Shown here: positions 56,297 to 64,000 of the stretch, in pieces
How the letters are laid out: each line of letters opens with the position of its first letter
How positions within the stretch are numbered: the first letter of the stretch is position 1
DNA from: Viridothelium virens
Lineage: Eukaryota; Ascomycota; Dothideomycetes; Trypetheliales; Trypetheliaceae
DNA: 64,000 bases
Reading direction: 5' to 3'
Assembly: GCA_010094025.1 (NCBI GenBank)
Contig: ML991845.1
Coordinates: forward strand, 1-64,000
The notes under the pieces: model-generated
Told to the model about the DNA's origin: nothing
The model's input: only the letters and a program-made list of their open reading frames with translations
Databases searched by the model: none
Position numbers and translations under genes: made by a program

Positions 56297-57026
56297 ATGT
56301 TGACCCCAAGGATAATGCAACATTCAATGCGACGGCGTACGCTCCATCCCCCACTCGATCCTCTCACGAGCAATCACTGACATCCCCTCCAGTAGCCGTC
56401 CACCACCCCGCCAGAGCCTCCACTGTCCTCTCCCAACTTGCCCGACCCGTCGCCATCACCTCTCCCACTCTCTCCCTACAAAAGAGGTAACGATCCCTTC
56501 CCCCCAGGATCAACACCCTTATCCCCTTCCCTCTCTCCAGCAAAACCCGTTCCCCAAGCTAACCGAACTCCTCCCCCCCAGAACAAGCACCACCGAGCAA
56601 GCCCCCATCCCACCCTCCACCGCCTACAGCATCCTCGAGCAACAACGCCTGAAGCGGCCCGTGTCGCCGCACCTCGGCATCTACAAGCCGCAAATCACGT
56701 GGATCCCCTCGATCCTCAACCGGCTCACCGGCTCCATCCTGTCAGGCGGGCTGTACATCTTCGGGGCCGCGTATCTCGTGTCGCCACTGTTTGGCTGGCA
56801 CCTGGAGTCGGCGACGATGGCGGCGGCGGTTGCCGGGTGGCCGCTGGCGGTGAAGTTCCTGTTGAAGATGGGGGTCGCGTGGCCGTTTGTGTTTCATAGT
56901 GTTAATGGGGTGAGGCATCTGATGTGGGATATGGGGAGGGGGATTACGAATGCGCAGGTGGCGAGGACGGGGTGGGCGGTGGTGGGGGTGAGTGTGGTGG
57001 GGGCTTTGGGGTTGGCGTTGATTTGA
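56297..57026 (+). CDS. sdh3: Succinate dehydrogenase cytochrome b subunit (SDHC)
   Basis: Membrane anchor of respiratory complex II in the inner mitochondrial membrane; binds haem b and ubiquinone. Three exons (56297-56336, 56393-56486 and 56582-57026; introns 56 and 95 nt) give 192 residues. The first exon is only 40 nt, and splicing recreates a basic presequence (QHSMRRLAVHHPARAS), the main support for this model. The mature part begins RPVSPHLGIYKPQITWIPSILNR, with quinone-site residues in SILNRLTGS, and has three hydrophobic helices. FHSVNGVRHLMWDMG carries the haem-ligand His. This subunit is one of the known SDHI fungicide targets; no inference on resistance is made. Confidence 0.93.
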
Positions 57027-57297
57027 GGGGGGAGGGAGATGGGGATGGGGATGGGGATGGGTTCTGGGAGAGGGGGAGGTTGAAGTGTATATATTTTACA
57101 TTTTGCAATAGAACTATCTACATCGAGTGATCTCAGGATGATTTCCATATAGGGCAGTAAGAACAAGAGGTGCGCGCTGTTGTGTTGCGGGGAAGGCAAT
57201 CCAGGCCGAAACCATTGAGGGTATAATGAGGTGAACAAGATCATAGGACACACGTTCTCGCTGAGGTTTCTTGCTGCAAATAGGGTTACAGCTTTTT
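57027..57297. repeat. Short convergent spacer with GGGGAT microsatellite
   Basis: The spacer between sdh3 and gtr1 contains a short run of ggggat hexamers near 57038-57060, directly after the sdh3 stop. Confidence 0.6.
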
Positions 57298-58614
57298 CTA
57301 CTCGCCAATTGCTGCATGCTCTCCACTCGTAGTCCTTCCTGCCTGGCTCTTGCCAACATTCATTTCCCATCCTGTTCCTGCTGCTCGCGCCATTGCTTGA
57401 CTCATATCCATCCGGGGTTTACTTGCGATATCGAGCTCGGCGAACTTATGCCTTGCCAGCAGGATATTGAGTCTTGCAGCGTTGAAAATTTGCTCTGATG
57501 GAGGGATGACGGCCGCAAGATTGGTGTTCTCCGTCAATCGTGTGATGAAAAACATGAATCGGCCTGTTTTGACATGCATTTCCGCAAAATTCGCTGAAGT
57601 GGCCGGCATGCCAGTGTGTTTCCTGCAAAGACAGATTTAGTGTAGGTTCGATGAGGGCAAAGCTCAAGACAGCTTACGCCATGCTCTGCTTGTGCGTCTT
57701 GAGAATGCTTGAGACCCTCTCAAACCGATCTGTAAATGGATTGCGATCTTCCTCCCCTCTTGTCACATGCGTCACCATCAAGCATGTCGTCCTCTCATAG
57801 AGGATAATCTCCCTCGCGTCAATAACTTCGCCTAACTGCCTCAACAGCGTCTCAATCGTCGACGCATTTGGAATCAAGTAGTAAATAATCTGCGTCCAAG
57901 CCTTATACAAGCTCTGATCCCAGATACTCGTCGCGAAAAACTCGACAGCACCCTTGAAACCCTCGGAGGCGGCCCGGATGTACTCGGAACGCTCGACGAA
58001 GAGCCGCTCGCGTAACTGCGCCTGGACAAGGTCCATCTTGTGTACGAGGCAGAAGATCTTGGCGGAAGGACTGCACTCCTCGAGGGCGCGCACAATGTTG
58101 GAGTAGTTGATAACGTCGGCGGGGAACTCGCGCGATTCGATGTCGAAGACGAAAATGAGGACAGTGACGCTACCGAAGACGTGCTCGCGTTGGCGAGTGA
58201 GGTAATGCTCCATGAAGCCATCTTGTCTGGGGTGGGTCTGGCATTAGTCGCCTTTTGATAGAGGGTGGCTTGCTTGAAAGAGAGGATCAAGAGAGATAGT
58301 ATTTAAAGAAATGCCGCTGAGAACGTTACGGGACCAATAGACGAGTCATATGATATTTGGTGGTATAGTGGAATATATCGAAGAGATGAAGATAAGCCTC
58401 ACCCTCCGCAATCCCAGAGATTTAACATAAGATTCCCCATAAACTTGATGTTGCTGTGCTCGACATCAATCGTAGCTCCGAGTCTTCGAACATCCTTGGC
58501 AACATAGTTACTGAAGACAATCGATCGCATGGACGACTTGCCCGCGCCACTCTTGCCCATCAGCAACACCTTGCGTTGCTTCTGTCGCTTCGGTTGCGGG
58601 TTCGATGGATTCAT
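57298..58614 (-). CDS. gtr1: Rag-family GTPase Gtr1 (RagA/B orthologue)
   Basis: With Gtr2 it forms the heterodimer on the vacuole that relays amino-acid sufficiency to TORC1. Three exons (58614-58403, 58226-57678 and 57622-57298; introns 176 and 55 nt) give 361 residues. The P-loop GKSGAGKS is at 20-27, followed by [27 protein letters not shown]. The DxxG motif WDCGGQ spans intron 1. [10 protein letters not shown] and the G4 motif HKMD are typical of Rag/Gtr rather than Ras or Rab. The C-terminal roadblock-like domain contains [27 protein letters not shown] and [19 protein letters not shown]. The ATG at 58614 was chosen over an upstream open frame (58638) lacking a better Met context. No lipidation Cys is present, as expected for this family. 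Confidence 0.95.
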
Positions 58615-59396
58615 TTTGGGACGGAGGACGACGTACAAAGAAGTTACCCAGTGCAGGCGGCCACTAGACCTTCAATGTTTCTGTGGAGGCTCATTGGATC
58701 ACTCAAAGCCGCATGGTCGTTGCAAGCCTGGTCTTTGGACATTTGTGGTTCAAGTAAAGTTTTGACGAGTGTTTTAAAGGTTCTAGAGTGCCTTGCGGAC
58801 GGGAGTCAGGTTCCACGGATGGTTTTCCAGAACCACGGACCCGAATACCACGCTGCTGGGACACGTCGAAGCCCGTGCATTTCTGGATGGTTTCCCTTAA
58901 AGAAACACCGAGTTTACCATCTATCGTCTTTGAGTAATTATCGAGTGTATGTTTAAGCTTCTCCTAGGTTACCAGCTACTGGGAATAGGTCGAGTCATGA
59001 GCTGAGCAATAGTTAATAACTGTAGGCTACCGGCATTAGACGTCGTTTTGATGATTTCAAGAGGGAGCATTTTGTGAGAGCTACAAAGAGTGGCTGCCCT
59101 TGCATTTGACAAGGGTCGTTGTAACACCTTAGTGGATCTATCAATAAATCATAGTGCTATGTATCAATCGAAGCCATTCCGCATCCCGCCTTTGAAAGGC
59201 ATTGATCAAGATCATATCCATGAAAGTCTTCCGTTATCGAAGTGAAGGCCATGAGCAAACTCCTGGAAGACTTAATTATCCCATCGACAACAGAAGCTAG
59301 CAATCAACTCAATAATCGGAGACCTATGTCTTTAGGACGTGCTAAAGGGTACGCAATATCAGCGCAAGGTCGTGTTTGCAGAAAAAGCGGGTATCA
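58615..59396. other. Intergenic, no supported gene
   Basis: Upstream of gtr1 and downstream of urc4. Only short unsupported ORFs; the left part may include the gtr1 leader. Confidence 0.45.
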
Positions 59397-61056
59397 TTAG
59401 AAGACTGTGCCATCGGACATGATCATAATTGGTGGTTCTTTTGTATTCGGCCGTGAAACCTCTGCAATCTCCCTTCCGCCCTAGAATTTGTTAGCTGATA
59501 GCTCTCGTCACGGAATGAACACAGAGATCTTCTACCTTCCAAGTTCCAGCTTCCAGCATCTGTGCCAGACTCAACTTCTCGTAATCTGCGAGACCCAATT
59601 GTGTATTGACCTCTTTCAGCAATTCGTCTAGAAAGCCCACAGTGACTGCCCTCCACTCCACAATTACGTCATCGTCGGTGGTGAAAAGGGGGACGACTTC
59701 CATGCTTGGCTGCCCCTTGAGTGTCGCATTTTTCCGAAATTGTGAAAGACCACGTTTCGCGTCTTCGGACTTCAGCGTGAGTAATCCGGTATCAATGAGG
59801 AGCCCTCCATTGCGATATTCCGGTAGCCCGGTGAGGAGCTCAGTACCAGCGAACTGTACGTTGAGAACTTTCGTCATCGGAACCATCAGCGAATAGGTGA
59901 GCCACTGAGTGAGTTTGTGGAATGGGACAATGTTCTCCCATGGTCGGGATGGGTGAGATGGCATCGAAGCGCATGGCCACGCATCACCTAGGGAGATTCC
60001 GTCGATCTGGGTCCTTGAAGAGGGCCAGATAGAGCTAAGGCCATCCATAAGAATAGACCAAAGGGTAGGCACAGGAATCACAGGAACAGAAGATGCTACC
60101 GTTGAGTGATGAGACAGGAGATAGTCTAGAATAGTCAGGAAATGAATCAACATGATGCGAGGAGCGACTTACCCAGCATGTTTCCTGGTCGTGCTTCAAC
60201 ACCAAAAATTTCCTGAGCACGCAATGCGTCTCCCAAGCGGATGAGCAAGCCTGTCCTTCCATCCAAGCCATCGATGAGATTTGTCTCAGAAACCTGCAGG
60301 CCCTTTGCCATAGTCTTTGTGTCCAACCGCTTGAGCCCATTGCTATCAACTTGATGAGGATTGGACGGATCACTACTGAACACGCCAGCTTTGAACATTT
60401 CCAAGCTTGCTACAGCAAGACCCTCACTTCGCCGATATAGTCTTCCAGACTCTTTGCTCTTATATTGCCACTGCGTTCCCGCTCCAGCATCGAGAAGAAC
60501 AGAGACAAGGAAGAGATCAATGAGACGACGTGCTCTCTCTTGCGCATCAATTGTCGAAGGCCATGAGCCCATCAATTGGTCGATGCGTGGACGTCCACCA
60601 ACATCAAAATGTTGCCATCTCCCATGCTGAGGAATGGATGCATAATCGGGCGCGTAGTCTCTCTGATCGAACTTTGTGTGAGCAGGCTCCTTCAACAACT
60701 AAGCTATACAGGAACGGGTATACCTTGATAATTGAAACGACGTAGCCAGCTGTCTCTTGAAATTTGCTTATGTCCACAGTGAAGTGCCTTAATTGATTTT
60801 TCTTTGCTTTTTCATAGACCAGAGCTGATCTTTCCCTTACCGCATGAATACTACGCAAATAACCTGCCGGATCAACGGAGGCATCCGGCGGTCTTGGAAT
60901 TGGGATTTGAGGCGCGTTTGGGGTGAGTGGAGTTGTCCCATTGCGACCACTAAAGCCGCTCAATGGACCCGGAGATTTCAGGGAACCGTTCGAAGCGGAG
61001 GCAGAACTGTCGACGCTGATGCCAGACTTATTTCCTTTGCGATTGAAGAGCCCCAT
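59397..61056 (-). CDS. urc4: Uracil catabolism protein Urc4 (DUF1688)
   Basis: A member of the URC pathway found in many fungi and some bacteria, which degrades uracil for nitrogen; its exact reaction is unsettled. Four exons (61056-60724, 60662-60173, 60125-59536 and 59480-59397) give 498 residues. The DUF1688 landmarks are YLRSIHAVRERS near the start, RDYAPDYASIPQHGRWQHFDVGG, LFLVSVLLDAGAGTQWQY, GLQVSETNLIDGLDGRTGLL, HKLTQWLTYSLMVPM, YRNGGLLIDTGLL and the C-terminal MIMSDGTVF. The first intron could instead be only 34 nt if an earlier AG is used; the 61-nt form fits the family better. The last intron is needed to reach the SDGTVF terminus. No other urc gene lies nearby. Confidence 0.93.
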
Positions 61057-62976
61057 AGTCGACTATTGAGGCTGATTAGCCTTGCCCCAATTGGGTCAAT
61101 TGACTACGTGATGGAGGAGTAAGTGATGTTGAGGTATTGAAGTGGGGTGGCCAGGAAAGTTTGACTAGCTGCAGAAGTCGTCGGCGCTCAATGGTCAGAG
61201 AGTAGTAGAGCGCATGTTCTGCGCCAGAGAAATGCACGGGCGTACATCAAGTCGGAGACGGAGGAGCAAGGCAGAGGGGGTGTGGGAGTGGTGCATCAAC
61301 AATTGCTGAGCACTGTCGAAAAGATTCAAAAGAAAGCCAGCGGGAAGCACGGCCCTGGGTTCATTCGCTAAATGCTTCCTTAGTCTAGTCCGGAGTACCC
61401 AGGTAAGGTAGTCAACGCTCCGCTCGGCACCTAAGCCGCTGTAAGGCTCGAGGACATGGGAGCGCGCTCCACCATGGACACACCCGATCCTTCCCCGATG
61501 GACCTTTAAGCGCGCTGATCCCTTCCTGCCTAGCCTCGACGCGGTGTGTGCTGAAACGCTTCTACAGAGAAGCATCCTCTCTGAGACTTCCATGCAGCAT
61601 CAGCCTGCTGATCAAAGATGATCAGCCTTCCCAGACCGGACAGACTGAAGCCGTGAAGCGTTTGCACCTTTGTTAGTGCTAATCAACGTTACCTACCGCT
61701 CCTTTCCCGCAAACGCGCAATCCTGGTCTAGACTCCCAAGCTCCACATGCAAGGCACCTTAAGTCACTGACCCTTTACTGCCCAGGACCTGGGTTATGAC
61801 CTTGTCTTCTTTCTCCGGGCAGCGCTACAGGACCGCTACACGGCGCCTCTAGATCCCCCTGGGGCCCCCTGATCCTTCCAAGCATGCGCCTTCTTCATTG
61901 TTCCATCTACGGAGTAACTAGCGGTTCATCCGAAATTGCGGTTTGGTCTCAACGCGAGCCACCGTGTTAGAGTTTTTCAAGTGCTCTCGGCCGATTCAAT
62001 ATTCATCTGCGATGTTGCAATTTGGTAATTACGGGCAATCATCGCAACGCATCTAAGCTGATTTCAGTCTGACTTGCCTGGATGGGACTCGCTCGGGGGG
62101 GCCGAGCAAGGTTGGTGCCGGATCGCCGATAATCTTCCTAGATTTGCACAGCTTGGTGCTTTGACATTCCCGGATGAACTCAAAAGCAGATAGCATAGGC
62201 GCGGTGGCAGATCAAACCACGTTAACACGAGGTAACGAGCTCTCGATACTCTTGCATTGACTTTGGTATACCGTCGGCGCACGGGGCCAAGTCGATAGGG
62301 GTTTACGGGTCCGGCAAGTTTAACGTTATCCACATTACTCGTCACATACTTTACAAATTCGAAAGCTCGTTGACCACGACATTCCGATTCGCTTTCTTGA
62401 AAATTACGCCTAGCTGAGCCACGGGTGGCGTGTTTCAATGTCACTGTCCACTCAATTCATGCCATGCGCCCTGCATAAGTCTTCTATCGAAAGGCGTCTG
62501 ACATCGTCAGTACCGTCTGATAACCCAATCAAGCAGGAGGCTCAAGTCTCATGTAGGATGACATCTATTTGCATCTCAACATCCGGATTAGGAGTAGGTG
62601 GTGAGCCTGAGATTTTGGACCCACAACACGTGATATTGCACTATACCACTGAGGCTGAGAAATGTAGATACCGTGGTGTTACGCAAGTAATTCGATCTGT
62701 ATTGCAGTAACTATCGTAGATTGAAGTCGGTCTTCAGGCAACTTGGCCAATGTAGAGTACCAAACGGTTGCTAACACGATGCCTACGAGACCTAAAATGG
62801 ATGTCCGCTCGGTTAAACTTCCCTCTCGCAGGAGTCGGGTGGACCTCTCGCTGCGGGCTGCATCTTGACAACGTTGCATGTTCAAGGCAAGGCAAGGCAA
62901 TAAGCACATCGGGAATGATGCTCTAGCCAAGATATTTTGGCAAGTCGACTAGTGAACGACCAAAACATGATACACC
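61057..62976. other. 1.9-kb divergent intergenic region
   Basis: No supported gene between urc4 and swa2. It contains a TACGGAGTA 9-mer at 61908-61916. ORFs at 62064-62444 and 62679-62930 on the minus strand have no recognisable homology. Confidence 0.45.
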
Positions 62977-64000
62977 ATGAATGATCTCTCTGGTCTCCAG
63001 TGGCAGGACTCGAGTAGCAAGAATGCCTACTCCACCGACACCCGACAACATCCAACGGGACAAGCACTCAACCCCACGCCCCCGATCTCCCGCGGTCCCA
63101 CTCCTAGTACTCAGAATTTGCCAGCCACTCTCTCAGTAAAGAACGCTTCTTCCAAAGGTCCGGCTAAATCGTCCTCTCCAGCGAATGATAGCTTCGCAAG
63201 CTTGCTTTCTTCAAACGCCACAAAATCTTCTAATTCACTCTCTTTACAAGAGAGACAAAAGCAATTGCAGGAAGAGAAGGCCCGTCAACAAGATGAACAG
63301 CGCAAAAAGTACGAGGCACAATATGGATTCGGAAAGTCTGACGTTTGGAACAGCTTAGGAAGTGGCAAGAGCACTCCACAGCAACAATCAGGGGCCGAGA
63401 AAGGCGAGGAGGAGGATATTCTATCTGCTTTTAGCTCGACGGCCCCAGTCAATGTCTCGAGTTACTTTCCGCCTCCAGATGCCACGACAAATCATCTCGC
63501 TACAAAGACAGTACTACAAAATGATGGAAGGAGGCAATCGGAACTTGCTGGAGCTGAGAGCAATGGAAAGACGGCAGAGGACGATGATGACCCTTTTGGG
63601 CTTGGCACAGTAGCTACCAAGCCTGCTTCAAGATTTTCTGGAGCAGATGATACACAACAGAGTGCAGGCGCAGATGATGACGTTCTCGGCTTACTGGGCA
63701 AACCTGTGTCTGAAATCGAACAGGATCAACGGAAGAATGATCGGAAAAATAAGTTGCCTGAATATCAACCTGAGCCTCCATCAGATGAACCGCCGAAGAG
63801 CGATGATCCACGAGATAGGGCAGTTGCAGAATTAGTCGACATGGGTTTTCCTGCCGACAGATCAAGGAAGGCTCTCACAGAAACTTCCAACGGATTCGAT
63901 ATCCAAGCTGCGGTGGGCATTCTCCTAAACCGCGCGCACGAAGAAGCTCGACAGAAGAGTCGAGGTGCATCTCCTCACGGTGGTGGAACCAATTCTGTGC
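62977..64000 (+). CDS. swa2: Auxilin-like clathrin-uncoating factor Swa2, 5' part
   Basis: The open frame starts at the ATG at 62977 (MNDLSGLQWQDSSSKN) and runs off the window after 341 complete codons. Swa2/auxilin recruits Hsp70 to clathrin-coated vesicles for uncoating. The visible part is the disordered N-terminus. It holds short clathrin/adaptor-type acidic motifs: SLLSS followed by a Gln/Lys-rich helix ending KKYEAQYGFG, DVWNSL, DDDDPFGLG (DPF) and DDDVLGLLGK. A UBA domain is at about 280-325 (DRAVAELVDMGFPADRSRKA...). The TPR and C-terminal J domain expected for a full Swa2 lie beyond position 64000, so the identification rests on the N-terminal layout and the UBA. Confidence 0.85.
   Translation, partial: MNDLSGLQWQDSSSKNAYSTDTRQHPTGQALNPTPPISRGPTPSTQNLPATLSVKNASSKGPAKSSSPANDSFASLLSSNATKSSNSLSLQERQKQLQEEKARQQDEQRKKYEAQYGFGKSDVWNSLGSGKSTPQQQSGAEKGEEEDILSAFSSTAPVNVSSYFPPPDATTNHLATKTVLQNDGRRQSELAGAESNGKTAEDDDDPFGLGTVATKPASRFSGADDTQQSAGADDDVLGLLGKPVSEIEQDQRKNDRKNKLPEYQPEPPSDEPPKSDDPRDRAVAELVDMGFPADRSRKALTETSNGFDIQAAVGILLNRAHEEARQKSRGASPHGGGTNSV

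Noticed and set aside
60690-60723. 34-nt first intron in urc4
   Set aside because: A GT-AG solution of 61 nt (60663-60723) fits the DUF1688 family better and has a usual length.
1-64000. CRISPR array, bacterial-style operon or secondary-metabolite cluster
   Set aside because: No regularly spaced repeats, no Shine-Dalgarno-type organisation, and no PKS, NRPS or terpene-cyclase backbone gene. The FPP synthase is the housekeeping Erg20 type.

Overview
The window is genomic DNA of a filamentous ascomycete (Pezizomycotina). The evidence is the presence of short GT-AG introns (about 45-95 nt, occasionally longer), a FREQUENCY circadian-clock gene, a Pth11-type fungal rhodopsin-domain protein, a Zn2Cys6 regulator and Urc4-type uracil catabolism. 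The style of the FRQ and SDHC proteins suggests Leotiomycetes or a nearby class, but that placement is an inference. Exon coordinates were worked out by hand from splice motifs, reading-frame phase and family conservation.

Layout. 1-9.7 kb is accessory in character: an AT-rich block, an intact six-exon FAD monooxygenase, a dead MetE/UROD-like gene split by a solo LTR with a clean 5-bp target duplication, a second related LTR, a secreted GH18 chitinase, and two degenerate fragments. 9.7-21.9 kb is mostly core genes: proteasome ATPase Rpt3, PIP 5-kinase Mss4, an unusual ATP-dependent DNA-ligase-domain protein and a seven-helix membrane protein. 21.9-26.3 kb holds a pogo/Tc1-like TIR element (587 bp, TA duplications) and a DUF1295 membrane protein. 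26.3-29.4 kb is frq. 30.5-47.9 kb is gene-dense: an uncharacterised conserved protein, the CAF-1 large subunit and spo11 (divergent from a shared promoter with MCB-like sites), a disordered protein, a GT8 glycosyltransferase, a 155-bp near-perfect hairpin, a WW protein, farnesyl diphosphate synthase and APC8. A Zn2Cys6 regulator (48.3-51.1 kb) is followed by 5.2 kb without a credible gene. The right end carries sdh3, gtr1, urc4 and the 5' part of swa2.

The genes do not form a single pathway. Most are housekeeping genes with independent promoters. The clearest functional pairing is the divergent CAF-1/spo11 promoter. I found no secondary-metabolite cluster, CRISPR array, tRNA or rRNA gene, and no clear case of a wholly new multi-gene system. 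The most unusual items are the mobile-element-like structures (the hairpin, the TIR element, the LTR-split pseudogene) and a repeat fragment that overlaps the start codon of the DUF1295 gene.
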